64,000 nt of DNA from positions 1 to 64,000 of the forward strand of contig NZ_JACYOX010000001.1 of the NCBI RefSeq assembly GCF_015352955.1, read 5' to 3'. The DNA comes from Noviherbaspirillum soli (GTDB lineage Bacteria > Pseudomonadota > Gammaproteobacteria > Burkholderiales > Burkholderiaceae_D). Under the pieces are notes generated by a model. It worked only from the letters and a program-made list of their open reading frames with translations. It had not been told where the DNA came from and made no database searches. Below are positions 26,939 to 35,366 of the stretch, piece by piece (position 1 is the stretch's first letter; every line of letters starts with the position of its first letter). Position numbers and translations under genes: made by a program.

Positions 26939-28135
26939 ATGGATTTGAACTACAGTGCGGAAGACATTGCATTCCGCGATCAGGTCAGGGCGTATCTCGA
27001 CGCCAATCTCCCCAAGGATCTCCAGCAGAAAGTGCTGAACCACAAGCGCCTGTCGAAGGAAGACTTCGTGCGCTGGCACAAGATCGTCGCCAAGCAGGGC
27101 TGGGTCGGCACCGGCTGGCCGGTCGAGTACGGCGGCACCGGCTGGAATGCGGTGCAGCGCCATATCTGGGAAGAGGAGTGCGCCCGCGCCGGTACGCCGC
27201 CCATCCTGCCGTTCGGCGTGAACATGGTGGCGCCCGTCATCATGGCCTTCGGTAACGAGGCGCAGAAAAAATATTACCTGCCGCGCATCCTTAATTGCGA
27301 CGACTGGTGGTGCCAGGGCTATTCCGAGCCGGGCGCCGGTTCCGACCTGGCTTCCCTGAAAACCCGCGCCGAGCGCCAGGGCGACCATTACATCGTCAAC
27401 GGCCAGAAGACCTGGACCACGCTGGGCCAGCATGCCGACATGATCTTCTGCCTGGTGCGCACTGACACGGGCGCGCGCAAGCAGGAGGGCATTTCCTTCC
27501 TGCTGATCGACATGAAAACGCCGGGCATCACCGTGCGCCCGATCATCATGCTGGACGAAGACCACGAAGTGAACGAGGTCTTCTTCGACAACGTGAAGGT
27601 GCCGGTCGAGAACCTGATCGGCGAAGAGAACAAGGGCTGGACCTACGCCAAATACCTGCTGGGCCACGAGCGCACCAATATCGCCGCGGTCGGCCGTGCC
27701 AAGCGCGAGCTGCAGTTCCTCAAGCGCATCGCCACCGAGCATCTGAAGAACGGCAAGCCCATGCTGGAAGACCCGGTATTCGCCGCCAAGGTCGCGATGC
27801 TGGAAATCGAGATCATGGCGCTGGAAGTCACCGTGCTGAAAGTCATCTCCCAGGACAGCAAGCGTCGCGGTCCCGGACCGGAAGCCTCGATGCTGAAGGT
27901 GAAGGGCACCGAAGTGCAGCAGATGCTGACCGAACTGATGGTGGAAGCCGTCGGCCCGTACAGCCTGCCATTCGACCGCCACTACCTGGAAGGCCAGGAG
28001 GCGCACAGCGTCTTTGGCGACGACGACGCCGCGCCGCTGGCATCGTACTACTTCAACTTCCGCAAGACGTCGATCTATGGCGGATCGAACGAGATCCAGA
28101 AAAACATCATCACGCAGATGATCCTCGGACTGTAG
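26939..28135 (+). CDS. Acyl-CoA dehydrogenase, large subunit (PimC-like)
   Basis: A flavoenzyme subunit of 398 residues. Family blocks are GWPVEYGGTGWNAVQRHIWEEE, WWCQGYSEPGAGSDLASLKT (substrate/FAD segment), YIVNGQKTWTTLGQHADMIF and the C-terminal YGGSNEIQKNIITQMILGL. In the usual Y-E-G-T position the catalytic Glu is replaced by Gly (YGGSNE), so the base must lie elsewhere, as in other two-subunit dehydrogenases. The start at 26939 follows GGAGG. The next gene encodes a second, shorter dehydrogenase 9 bases later, the arrangement of PimC/PimD (pimeloyl-CoA dehydrogenase) and similar heteromeric enzymes. The natural substrate could be a dicarboxylyl-, branched or ring-derived acyl-CoA. Confidence 0.9.
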   Translation: MDLNYSAEDIAFRDQVRAYLDANLPKDLQQKVLNHKRLSKEDFVRWHKIVAKQGWVGTGWPVEYGGTGWNAVQRHIWEEECARAGTPPILPFGVNMVAPVIMAFGNEAQKKYYLPRILNCDDWWCQGYSEPGAGSDLASLKTRAERQGDHYIVNGQKTWTTLGQHADMIFCLVRTDTGARKQEGISFLLIDMKTPGITVRPIIMLDEDHEVNEVFFDNVKVPVENLIGEENKGWTYAKYLLGHERTNIAAVGRAKRELQFLKRIATEHLKNGKPMLEDPVFAAKVAMLEIEIMALEVTVLKVISQDSKRRGPGPEASMLKVKGTEVQQMLTELMVEAVGPYSLPFDRHYLEGQEAHSVFGDDDAAPLASYYFNFRKTSIYGGSNEIQKNIITQMILGL

Positions 28136-28144
28136 GAGACAAGC

Positions 28145-29284
28145 ATGGACTTTGAATTTACGCAGGAACAGCAGCAGTTTTCCGATGCCTTGCGGCGCTG
28201 GATGGAAAAGGACTATACCTTCGAGCACCGCAAGAAGATCCTCCACTCCGAAGCCGGTGTGTCTTCCGATGCATGGAACACGCTGACCGAGCTCGGCATG
28301 ACGGCGCTGCCGGTGCCGGAAGAGCAGGGCGGCTTCAACGGCTCCGCCGTCGACATGATGGTGGTCATGAAGGAAATCGGTCGTGGCCTGGTGGTGGAGC
28401 CGTATCTTGCCACCGCACTGGGCGCGCAGTTCCTGAAGCTGGCGGGCAAGCAGGAAAGCCTGCTGGAGCAGGTCGCCACGGGCGAGCTGAAGCTGGCCGC
28501 GGCGCTGGGTGAGAAGCAGGCGCGCTTCGACCTGTTCGACATCACCACCACCGCCGCCGCCAGCGGCGACGGCTATGTGATCAATGGCACCAAGGTGGTC
28601 GTCATCCATGGCGGCCAGGCTGACCAGCTGATCGTCTCGGCCCGCAGCAGCGGCGCGCAGCGCGACACCAGCGGCATTTCCCTGTTCCTGGTGCCGGCCA
28701 ATGCCGCCGGCGTCAATCGCCGTGACTACCGCACCATCGACGGCCAGCGCGCCGCCGATATCCGCTTTGAAAACGTCCAGGTGCCGGCATCGGCGCTGTT
28801 GGGCGCCGCCGGCGAGGGCTGGGAAATCCTCGATGCGGCAGCCGATTACGGCGTGACGCTGTTGTGCGCAGAAGCCATCGGCGCAATGGAAGCGCTGAAC
28901 GCCGCCACGCTGGACTACCTGAAGACCCGCCAGCAGTTCGGCGTGCCCATCGGTAAATTCCAGGCGCTGCAGCATCGCATGGCCGAGATGTTCATGCAGT
29001 ACCAGCAGGCCAGCTCGATGGCCACGCTGGCTGCGGTCAAGGTGGCGTCGAGCGATCCGGTGGAGCGCCGTCGTACGGTGTCGGCAGCCAAGGCTCGGGT
29101 AGGCCAGGCGGCCCGCTTCGTTGGCCAGCAGGCGGTGCAGCTGCATGGCGGCATGGGGGTCACCGATGAACTGCCGGCAGCGCATCATTTCAAGCGCCTG
29201 ACCATGATCGAGCAGACCCTGGGCGATACCGACTACCACCTGGCGCGCTTCGTCGCCCAGCCCGGCTTTTCCCAGACGGCCTGA
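28145..29284 (+). CDS. Acyl-CoA dehydrogenase, small subunit (PimD-like)
   Basis: A dehydrogenase-family protein of 379 residues starting MDFEFTQEQQQFSDALRRW. It keeps the helical N-domain and the C-terminal KTRQQFGVPIGKFQALQHRMAEM and VQLHGGMGVTDELPAAHHFKR segments, but lacks the E-G-T/G-G-S active-site tail of one-subunit enzymes. This is usual for the small partner in PimC/PimD-type heteromers. Translation starts nine bases after the large-subunit stop, with GGAGACAAGC before the ATG. It is expected to form the active enzyme together with the preceding product. Confidence 0.88.
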   Translation: MDFEFTQEQQQFSDALRRWMEKDYTFEHRKKILHSEAGVSSDAWNTLTELGMTALPVPEEQGGFNGSAVDMMVVMKEIGRGLVVEPYLATALGAQFLKLAGKQESLLEQVATGELKLAAALGEKQARFDLFDITTTAAASGDGYVINGTKVVVIHGGQADQLIVSARSSGAQRDTSGISLFLVPANAAGVNRRDYRTIDGQRAADIRFENVQVPASALLGAAGEGWEILDAAADYGVTLLCAEAIGAMEALNAATLDYLKTRQQFGVPIGKFQALQHRMAEMFMQYQQASSMATLAAVKVASSDPVERRRTVSAAKARVGQAARFVGQQAVQLHGGMGVTDELPAAHHFKRLTMIEQTLGDTDYHLARFVAQPGFSQTA

Positions 29285-29308
29285 TCGCAACCCGGCAAAG
29301 GACTCCTC

Positions 29309-29770
29309 ATGGCACAGCTGAAATGGTATTTCGAAGACTTCGAGCCCGGCCGCACCATCCCGGTGGGCAATCGCACCGTGGACCAGGATGAGATCATTGC
29401 CTTTGCCAGCCAATTCGATCCGCAGCCTTTCCATGTCGACCCGGAAGCGGCTGCGAAGTCCATGTTCGGCGGCATCATCGCCAGCGGCTGGCATACCTGC
29501 AGCATGATGATGCGCATGATGGTGGACGGCTTCCTGTCCGAAGCCGCCAGCCTGGGTTCGCCCGGCGTGGACGAGATCCGCTGGTTGAAGCCGGTACGCG
29601 CCGGCGACACGCTGGCGGTGACCACCACGGTGCTCGATGCACGCCCTTCATCCAGCCGGCCGGATCGCGGCGTGGTGCATACGATGTGGGAAGCGAAGAA
29701 CCAGCATGGCGAGACGGTGGCCACCGTCAAGGGCATGGGCATGTTCCTGCGTCGGCCCGAGCAGGGCTGA
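29309..29770 (+). CDS. MaoC-family enoyl-CoA hydratase/dehydratase
   Basis: A single hot-dog domain protein of 153 residues. The N-terminal MAQLKWYFEDFEPGRTIPVGN is followed by the hydratase segment ASQFDPQPFHVDPEAAAKSMFGG, whose Asp and His sit at the usual catalytic places, then IIASGWHTCSMMMRMMVDGF. MaoC enzymes hydrate trans-2-enoyl-CoA to the (R)-3-hydroxy product. It lies 24 bases after the small dehydrogenase subunit, so it should act on that enzyme's product. Confidence 0.88.
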   Translation: MAQLKWYFEDFEPGRTIPVGNRTVDQDEIIAFASQFDPQPFHVDPEAAAKSMFGGIIASGWHTCSMMMRMMVDGFLSEAASLGSPGVDEIRWLKPVRAGDTLAVTTTVLDARPSSSRPDRGVVHTMWEAKNQHGETVATVKGMGMFLRRPEQG

Positions 29771-29804
29771 TGCGCACAACAATAACGAACCTGATGGAGA
29801 CGAT

Positions 29805-30260
29805 ATGCGTGAAATCGCAACGCTGGCCGAGCTGAAGGCTCTGGTTGGTCAGGAAGTGGCGGTATCGGACTGGGTGGAGATCACCCAGGAGAGGGTCAAC
29901 CAGTTTGCGGAAGCAACCGGCGACCACCAATGGATCCATCTCGATGTGGAGCGCTGCAAGCGCGAATCGCCCTTCGGCGGCCCGATTGCGCATGGTTTTC
30001 TCACATTGTCATTGCTGCCGATGCTGATGCAGAACTCGGTGCGCATGACGGATGTGCGCATGGGCGTCAACTACGGCCTGAACAAGGTCCGCTTCCCGGC
30101 GCCGGTGCCAGTGGGCAGCAAGGTGCGCAGCCGTACCACGGTGCTGTCGGTCGAGGATATCGAAGGCGGCGCCCAGGTGACCTGGCAGGTGACGATAGAG
30201 CGGGAAGGCGGCGACAAGCCGGTCTGCGTGGCTGAATCGATTTCTCGTCGCTATACCTGA
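29805..30260 (+). CDS. MaoC-family (R)-specific enoyl-CoA hydratase, second copy
   Basis: A protein of 151 residues with the clear MaoC/PhaJ signature FAEATGDHQWIHLDVERCKRESPFGGPIAHGFLTLSLLP, including the Asp and His of the hydratase site. The ATG at 29805 follows TGATGGAGACGAT; longer in-frame readings upstream overlap the first MaoC gene and are not used. It is the last gene of the operon, which ends at the hairpin at 30286. The organism also has a PHA synthase (41722), so this enzyme could feed (R)-3-hydroxyacyl-CoA to PHA, but that is only a possibility. Confidence 0.9.
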   Translation: MREIATLAELKALVGQEVAVSDWVEITQERVNQFAEATGDHQWIHLDVERCKRESPFGGPIAHGFLTLSLLPMLMQNSVRMTDVRMGVNYGLNKVRFPAPVPVGSKVRSRTTVLSVEDIEGGAQVTWQVTIEREGGDKPVCVAESISRRYT

Positions 30261-30285
30261 TTTCTTACCAGAAGCACTTAAAACG

Positions 30286-30321
30286 AAAGGCGCGATGCGG
30301 GCAACCGCATCGCGCCTTTCT
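30286..30321 (+). terminator. Rho-independent terminator of the acyl-CoA operon
   Basis: A perfect 12-base-pair stem GGCGCGATGCGG / CCGCATCGCGCC with a GCAA loop, flanked by AAA and TTTCTT. It serves the plus-strand operon and probably the converging gene at 30363 too. Confidence 0.9.
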
Positions 30322-30362
30322 TCATTGGCTGCGCGATCCTTGCTGCAGCCGGCATCGATGCA

Positions 30363-31055
30363 TCAGCGCTTGGCGTACTGGCTGGCGCCGAACAGCACCT
30401 CGCGCGCCTTGTCGTCGGTGATGGGCTTGCGCAGGTTGGCCAGCACTTCCACGCCGCGCTGCACCGCCGGTCTTGCGGCAATCCCGTCGAACCATCGCTT
30501 CAGATTGGGAAATTCCTCGATCTCCACGCCCTGGTTCTTCCATGAGCGCAGCCAGGGGAAGGTCGCGATGTCGGCGATGGTGTATTCGCTCCCCGCCAGA
30601 TATCCTTCCCTGGCTACCTGCTTGTCGATCACGCCGTATAGCCGCTTGGCTTCGTTGGTGTAGCGGTTGATTGCATACTCGACCTTCTCCGGCGCATAGA
30701 TACGGAAGTGATGCGCCTGTCCCAGCATCGGGCCAACGCCACCCATCTGGAACATCAGCCACTGCAAGGTGGTGAAGCGGTCGCGGTCGGTCTGGCCCAG
30801 GAACATGCCGGTCTTGCTGGCGAGGTAGACCAGGATGGCGCCCGACTCGAACATCGATATCGGCTTGCCATCGATGCCGTCGGCATCGACGATGGCCGGT
30901 ATCTTGTTGTTCGGCGAGATCGCCAGGAACGCGGGCTTGAACTGATCGCCGGCGCCGATATCGATGTGATGCACCCGATAGGGCAGGCCGGTTTCTTCCA
31001 GCATGATGTGGACCTTGTGGCCATTGGGCGTGGCTGTGGAATAAACGTCTATCAT
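30363..31055 (-). CDS. yfcG: Glutathione S-transferase family disulfide-bond oxidoreductase (YfcG-like)
   Basis: A protein of 230 residues whose whole length follows E. coli YfcG: IDVYSTATPNGHKVHIMLEE, FLAISPNNKIPAIVD, MFESGAILVYLASKTGMFL, TLQWLMFQMGGVGPMLGQAHHF and YTIADIATFPWL. The TPNGHK loop takes the place of a catalytic Cys/Ser/Tyr, as in the YfcG/YghU class that binds two glutathiones and reduces disulfides. The ATG at 31055 follows AAGGGAAG. It converges on the acyl-CoA operon. Its start is separated from the next gene by a stretch rich in palindromes. Confidence 0.88.
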   Translation of the reverse strand: MIDVYSTATPNGHKVHIMLEETGLPYRVHHIDIGAGDQFKPAFLAISPNNKIPAIVDADGIDGKPISMFESGAILVYLASKTGMFLGQTDRDRFTTLQWLMFQMGGVGPMLGQAHHFRIYAPEKVEYAINRYTNEAKRLYGVIDKQVAREGYLAGSEYTIADIATFPWLRSWKNQGVEIEEFPNLKRWFDGIAARPAVQRGVEVLANLRKPITDDKAREVLFGASQYAKR

Positions 31056-31188
31056 GAACTTCCCTTGAAGTTGAACGAAGGATACGGTGCTGCAGGATTA
31101 TGCAGAACTTTGCGGCTTTGCGCATGGGGCAAGCAGGCTCGCTGGCGCTGGCCCGGACCAACTCGTGGACGAACGCGTGGACCAACGC

Positions 31189-31219
31189 GTAGGGTGCAAT
31201 ACCCGGAGGGCATTGCACC
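31189..31219 (+). repeat. REP-like palindrome, pair 1 left
   Basis: GTAGGGTGCAATACCC is followed by GGAGGGCATTGCACC. The arms GGTGCAAT / ATTGCACC pair perfectly. The GTAGG head marks its orientation. Related copies lie at 31271, 47372 and 47459. Confidence 0.8.
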
Positions 31220-31270
31220 ATCGGTCGATCAGCCAAGCCAGCCGGCAATGGCACCCGGCATGCGAAGCGC

Positions 31271-31303
31271 GGCGCAATGCCCCTGTGGGGTATTGCGCCC
31301 TAC
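31271..31303 (-). repeat. REP-like palindrome, pair 1 right (inverted)
   Basis: GGCGCAATGCCCC / GGGGTATTGCGCCCTAC: an almost perfect hairpin whose CTAC tail is the reverse complement of the GTAG head at 31189. The two copies therefore face each other 51 bases apart, the arrangement of a REPIN. Confidence 0.8.
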
Positions 31304-31328
31304 GGGCTACGGGCGGTTTTTAAACAAA

Positions 31329-31352
31329 AGAGGCATGCTTGCGCATGCCTCT
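31329..31352 (-). terminator. Terminator of the dehydrogenase gene at 31379
   Basis: A perfect 10-base-pair stem AGAGGCATGC / GCATGCCTCT with a four-base loop. On the minus strand it is followed by TTTTGTTTAAAAA. It lies 26 bases after the stop codon. Confidence 0.85.
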
Positions 31353-31378
31353 CGTTGGCGAGCCAGATGCTCCGGGTG

Positions 31379-32641
31379 TCAGGAGCGGGTGATAGGCAGC
31401 TCGGTATCCTCGCCCTGCAGCGTCATGTGCTTGGCCAGTTCCAGCTTGGCCACTGCATTGCGATGCACCTCGTCCGGGCCATCGGCTATACGCAGCGTGC
31501 GATTGCCCGCCCACATATAGGCCAGCGGGAATTCGTCGGATACGCCGGCCGCACCGTGCGCCTGGATCGACCAGTCCAGCACCTGCTGGGCCACGTTCGG
31601 CGCCAGCACCTTGATCATCGCGATCTCGGACTTCGCATGCTTGTTGCCTACCGTGTCCATCATGTAGGCAGCTTTGAGCGTCAGCAGGCGGGCGGTGTCG
31701 ATCTGGATGCGCGACTCGGCCACGCGCTCGCGCCAGACGCTCTGCTCGGAAATGCGGCGGCCGAAGGCCACGCGCTCGTTCAGGCGCCGGCACATGTATT
31801 CCAGCGCACGTTCTGCCACGCCGATGGCGCGCATGCAGTGGTGAATACGGCCCGGCCCAAGGCGACCCTGGGCGATCTCGAAGCCGCGGCCTTCGCCGAG
31901 CAGCATATTGGATGCGGGCACGCGGACATTCTCGAACAGGATCTCGCAATGGCCGTGCGGCGCGTCGTCATAGCCAAACACCGGCAGCGGCCGCTTGATG
32001 GTCACGCCCGGGGTATCGGCAGGCACCAGGATCATCGACTGCTGGGAGTGGCGTGCCGCTTCCGGGTCGGTCTTGCCCATCAGGATGAAGATCTTGCAGC
32101 GCGGATCGCCGGCGCCGGAGATCCACCACTTGTGGCCATTGATCACATATTCGTCGCCATCGCGCTCGATGCGGGTGGCGATATTGGTTGCGTCGGAGGA
32201 GGCCACTGCCGGCTCGGTCATGGCGAAGGCGGAACGGATCTCGCCGCGCAGCAGCGGCTCCAGCCATAGCTGCTTGTGTTCCTCGCTGCCGTAGCGCTCG
32301 ATGGTCTCCATGTTGCCGGTATCCGGCGCGGAGCAGTTGAACACTTCCGGCGCCCAGCCCACCCGGCCCATGATCTCGCACAGCGGCGCATAGTCCAGGT
32401 TGGACAGGCCCTCGGGGGCGCGCTTCGACTTGGGCAGGAACAGGTTCCACAGGCCCTGCTCGCGGGCCTTGGGCTTCAGGTCCTCGATGATGGCGGTGGG
32501 CAGCCAGCGATTGCCCTTTTCAGTGCCGTTGCGGTCGATCTCGGCCTTGTAGGCTTTCTCGTTTGGATAGATATGCTCATCCATGAAGCGCAGCAGCTTG
32601 CCCTGCAGTTCCTTGCAGCGGTCTGAATATTCGAATTCCAT
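31379..32641 (-). CDS. Acyl-CoA dehydrogenase, ACAD10/11 C-terminal type (LvaC-like)
   Basis: A dehydrogenase of 420 residues that closely follows the C-terminal domain of ACAD11: [90 protein letters not shown] and [19 protein letters not shown]. In ACAD10/11 a kinase domain precedes this domain on the same chain; here the kinase is the separate gene 25 bases upstream (32667). The family acts on 4-hydroxyacyl-CoA, whose 4-phospho form is converted to enoyl-CoA. ATG preceded by AGGAGATGAC. A terminator follows, so this is the last gene of its transcript. Confidence 0.9.
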   Translation of the reverse strand: MEFEYSDRCKELQGKLLRFMDEHIYPNEKAYKAEIDRNGTEKGNRWLPTAIIEDLKPKAREQGLWNLFLPKSKRAPEGLSNLDYAPLCEIMGRVGWAPEVFNCSAPDTGNMETIERYGSEEHKQLWLEPLLRGEIRSAFAMTEPAVASSDATNIATRIERDGDEYVINGHKWWISGAGDPRCKIFILMGKTDPEAARHSQQSMILVPADTPGVTIKRPLPVFGYDDAPHGHCEILFENVRVPASNMLLGEGRGFEIAQGRLGPGRIHHCMRAIGVAERALEYMCRRLNERVAFGRRISEQSVWRERVAESRIQIDTARLLTLKAAYMMDTVGNKHAKSEIAMIKVLAPNVAQQVLDWSIQAHGAAGVSDEFPLAYMWAGNRTLRIADGPDEVHRNAVAKLELAKHMTLQGEDTELPITRS

Positions 32642-32666
32642 GTCATCTCCTCGTTGAATTGTTGTT

Positions 32667-33731
32667 TCAGGAACGGGCGCCGGAAGCGTATTCCCAGCCC
32701 ATCTCGGCCATCGGACGCGTCGCCTGGCCAGCCTTCAGCGCCTGCTCGCTCGACGCGGTGCCGTCGACATAGCGCTTCATGATGCCCTGCAGGATGCCGG
32801 CCATGCGGAACATGTTGTAGGCCAGGTAGAAGGTGAAGTCCTCGCGCCTGATCGTGCGGCCGGTGCGTTCGCAGTACTTCGCGATGTATTCCTCCTCGCT
32901 GGGAATGCCGAGCGCCTTGTGGTCCAGGCCGCCGATGCCGCGGAACTGGCCGGGCGCGATATGCCAGCTCATCAGGTGATAGGAAAAGTCGGCCAGCGGA
33001 TGGCCCAGCGTCGACAACTCCCAGTCCAGCACCGCCAGGATCCTGGGTTCGGTGGGATGGAAGATCATGTTGTCCAGGCGGTAGTCGCCATGCACGATGC
33101 TGGTCTCGTCGCCCGGCGGGATGTTGACCGGCAGCCATTCGATGAGCTTGTCCATCGCCTCGATCTTCTCGGTCTCTGAGGCCTTGTATTGCTTGGTCCA
33201 GCGGTCGATCTGGCGGGCAAAGTAGTTGCCCGGCTTGCCGAAGCTCTCCAGGCCGATGGCCTTGTAGTCGATGGTGTGCAGCTGCGCGATCACGCGGTTC
33301 ATCTCGTCGTAGTAGGCAGCGCGCTCCTCGTTGCTCATGCCGGGCATGGACTGGTCCCACAGCACGCGGCCCTGCACGAAGTCCATCACGTAGAAGGCGC
33401 GGCCTATCACGGATTCATCGGTGCACAGCGCATACTGGCGCGGCGCCGGGAAGCCGGCCCGGTTCAGTGCGTCCATCACGCGGAACTCGCGATCGATCGC
33501 ATGGGCCGAGGGCAGAAGCTTGGCGGCCGGGCCTGGCTTGGTGCGCAGCACGTAGCTGCGGCCGTCCGCGGTGAGCTTGAAGGTGGGGTTGGACTGGCCG
33601 CCCTTGAACTGCTCGACATTCAGCTGTCCCGAGTAGCCTTCCACGTGCTGCTGCATATACGCCTGCAGCGCGTCGACATCAAATTTCTGGCGCTCCGACA
33701 CCGGCTTGGTGCCCATGAATTCTTCGTACAT
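32667..33731 (-). CDS. Phosphotransferase, APH/ACAD10-11 kinase-domain type (LvaA-like)
   Basis: An aminoglycoside-phosphotransferase-fold kinase of 354 residues. Visible blocks: [15 protein letters not shown] (nucleotide loop), [31 protein letters not shown], the catalytic [13 protein letters not shown] loop, and the metal-binding [20 protein letters not shown]. This is the profile of the kinase half of ACAD10/11 and of LvaA, which phosphorylates 4-hydroxyacyl-CoA. I start at 33731 (GGGAG before ATG) rather than the in-frame ATG at 33773. Directly upstream is a palindromic operator-like site (33785-33801). An antibiotic-resistance role is not supported because the partner is the matching dehydrogenase. 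Confidence 0.9.
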   Translation of the reverse strand: MYEEFMGTKPVSERQKFDVDALQAYMQQHVEGYSGQLNVEQFKGGQSNPTFKLTADGRSYVLRTKPGPAAKLLPSAHAIDREFRVMDALNRAGFPAPRQYALCTDESVIGRAFYVMDFVQGRVLWDQSMPGMSNEERAAYYDEMNRVIAQLHTIDYKAIGLESFGKPGNYFARQIDRWTKQYKASETEKIEAMDKLIEWLPVNIPPGDETSIVHGDYRLDNMIFHPTEPRILAVLDWELSTLGHPLADFSYHLMSWHIAPGQFRGIGGLDHKALGIPSEEEYIAKYCERTGRTIRREDFTFYLAYNMFRMAGILQGIMKRYVDGTASSEQALKAGQATRPMAEMGWEYASGARS

Positions 33732-33784
33732 CGTGTCTCCCACATGTGAGTCGGAATCTTGTTGTCGGGGCATTCTACCGCATA

Positions 33785-33801
33785 AAATCGTACGATCGTA
33801 C
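33785..33801. promoter_or_regulatory. Palindromic operator-like motif, site 2
   Basis: GTACGATCGTAC (33790-33801) is a perfect 12-base palindrome, preceded by AAAATC on the plus strand. On the minus strand it reads GTACGATCGTACGATTTTA, 54 bases before the kinase start. The core matches sites 1 and 3 in this acyl-CoA region. Likely a TetR-family repressor site. Confidence 0.55.
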
Positions 33802-33827
33802 TAATCGAAAGACGTTTTTGCCGCGGT

Positions 33828-34529
33828 TCAGCGCCGCGACTTACGGTACTGTTCGAGCAGGATTTCCATCGTGGTGCTGCGGGTGTCGTCCTGCAGCACG
33901 GCCGGCGCGGCATGGTTGACGAAGCGCACCACCCAGTCCTTCGCATGCGTGCCCACGTCCAGCGCATTGATGCAGCCGGCGGTCTGCGCAAGGTTGCCCA
34001 GGAACAGGCGCTCGCCGGTCAGTGCCAGCGACAGGATGGCGCGATTGACGCCGCCATGCAGCACCAGCAGGGCTGTGTCCCAGTCGCTGTCCTGGCGCAG
34101 ACGCTCCAGCGCCGGATGCACGCGGTCCATCAGTTCGCCGATGGATTCGCCATTCAGGAAGCGCCTGTGTTCGGGCACCACGCCTTCGAATGCGCCGGTA
34201 AAGGCTTCCTGCAAATCGGCGTCGGCGATCGATGCCAGCTTGCCGCCGCGTATCTCCACCAGCTCGGGCCAGACTTCAAGCGCAATGTCCTGGCCGGTCT
34301 GGGCCAGCACGCCCTGGGCGGTCTCCACTGTACGCGGCAGGCCCGACACGATCACCCGGTCGAAACGCACGCCATCGCTTGCGAAAACCCGTCCTGCCGC
34401 TTCGGCCTGGGCGCGCCCCTGCTCATTCAGCGGCACCGCCTCCGGCAGATAGGGCTTGCCGGCATCGTCGAAATAGGTCACGTTGCCATGCCGCATCAGG
34501 TAGATGCGGCGTCGTTTTGCTGTCGTCAT
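33828..34529 (-). CDS. Histidine phosphatase family protein
   Basis: A phosphoglycerate-mutase-like phosphatase of 233 residues. The RHG motif is in RRIYLMRHGNVTYF, the second Arg/Glu region in VSGLPRTVETAQGVL, and the second catalytic His in LLVLHGGVNRAILSLAL. The start at 34529 is set by the family N-terminus; the open frame extending to 34796 lies inside the hydratase gene. It begins 10 bases after the enoyl-CoA hydratase stop, so the two share a transcript. Its link to acyl-CoA metabolism is by position only; a role in removing phosphate from a phospho-intermediate of the kinase/dehydrogenase pair is possible but unproven. Confidence 0.85.
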   Translation of the reverse strand: MTTAKRRRIYLMRHGNVTYFDDAGKPYLPEAVPLNEQGRAQAEAAGRVFASDGVRFDRVIVSGLPRTVETAQGVLAQTGQDIALEVWPELVEIRGGKLASIADADLQEAFTGAFEGVVPEHRRFLNGESIGELMDRVHPALERLRQDSDWDTALLVLHGGVNRAILSLALTGERLFLGNLAQTAGCINALDVGTHAKDWVVRFVNHAAPAVLQDDTRSTTMEILLEQYRKSRR

Positions 34530-34539
34530 TGTCGGCGGC

Positions 34540-35319
34540 CTATTTGTATTGCGGTTTGCGCTTTTCCAGAAAGGCGCTGATGCCTTCCTGCGCATCGCGG
34601 TGATGCAGGCTCTCGACGAAGTTGTGCTTCTCGGCCTTGAAATGCTCATCCAGCGTATTGTCACAGGCGTCGCGCGCCAGGGTCTTGATGCGTCCGGTCG
34701 CATTGGGCGACAGGGCGGCAAGCTCTTCGGCCCATGCCAGCGCATGCTCCAGCGCGGTGCCATCCGCGACCACCCGGTTGACCACGCCGACGTCATGCAG
34801 GCGGCTTGCGGCCACCGGCTTGCCTTCGATCATGATTTCCGTGGCGAGCTGGCGCGGCAGCGCATGCGACAGGAACCATGAGCCGCCGCCATCCGGCGTC
34901 AGGCCGACCTTCACATAAGCCATCACGAACTTGGCTGAAGCGCCGGCGACGATCAGGTCGCAGGCCAGCGCCAGCGAGAAGCCGGCGCCTGCTGCTGCGC
35001 CGTCCACGGCCGCAATCACCGGCTTGGGACAGTTGCGTATCGCATCGGTCCAGCCATTGAGCTGGTCGATCGAGTCGGCCTGCACGGCCTTGTCCTTGCC
35101 GCGGTTCTCCAGCAGGCGGTTCAGGTTGCCGCCGGCGCAAAAGAAGTTGTCGGCGCCGGTCAGCACCACCGCGCGTATCGAACTGTCACGCTCCACGGTG
35201 GCCAGCGATTCCACGGCGGCGGCATACATGTCGGGGTGCAGCGCGTTCTTTGCGCCCGGGTTGGACAAGGTGAGAATCAGCGTGGCGTCCTGTCGGGAAG
35301 CCTTCAGTTCAGCGGTCAT
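34540..35319 (-). CDS. Enoyl-CoA hydratase/isomerase family protein
   Basis: A crotonase-fold protein of 259 residues. The oxyanion-hole segments are VLTGADNFFCAGGNLNRLL and KPVIAAVDGAAAGAGFSLAL. The usual catalytic Glu region reads KVGLTPDGGGSWFLSHALPR, where Asp-Gly replaces the Glu positions of classical hydratases, so the reaction may differ from simple hydration (alternative oxepin-CoA hydrolase-type proteins look like this). It is the first gene of a two-gene unit with the histidine phosphatase. A motif shared with two other acyl-CoA promoters lies 62 bases upstream. Confidence 0.87.
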   Translation of the reverse strand: MTAELKASRQDATLILTLSNPGAKNALHPDMYAAAVESLATVERDSSIRAVVLTGADNFFCAGGNLNRLLENRGKDKAVQADSIDQLNGWTDAIRNCPKPVIAAVDGAAAGAGFSLALACDLIVAGASAKFVMAYVKVGLTPDGGGSWFLSHALPRQLATEIMIEGKPVAASRLHDVGVVNRVVADGTALEHALAWAEELAALSPNATGRIKTLARDACDNTLDEHFKAEKHNFVESLHHRDAQEGISAFLEKRKPQYK

Positions 35320-35366
35320 GTCGCGGGGAAGGGTGGTTGGGATGAAGGATCATATACTGCGCCCTG

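Larger units (their letters stand above)
31056..31378. other. Intergenic region with paired palindromes
   Basis: A 323-base span between the yfcG-like start and the stop of the dehydrogenase at 31379. It contains two palindromic repeats in inverted arrangement and a terminator (separate entries). No coding frame is supported. Confidence 0.6.

Noticed and set aside
26399-29494. A 1,031-codon minus-strand open frame across the acyl-CoA dehydrogenase operon
   Set aside because: It is the antisense of two clear dehydrogenase genes and a MaoC gene, with shadow composition and no recognisable domain.
32667-33731. Aminoglycoside resistance phosphotransferase
   Set aside because: The fold is shared, but the sequence blocks and the adjacent ACAD11-type dehydrogenase fit the acyl-CoA kinase group.
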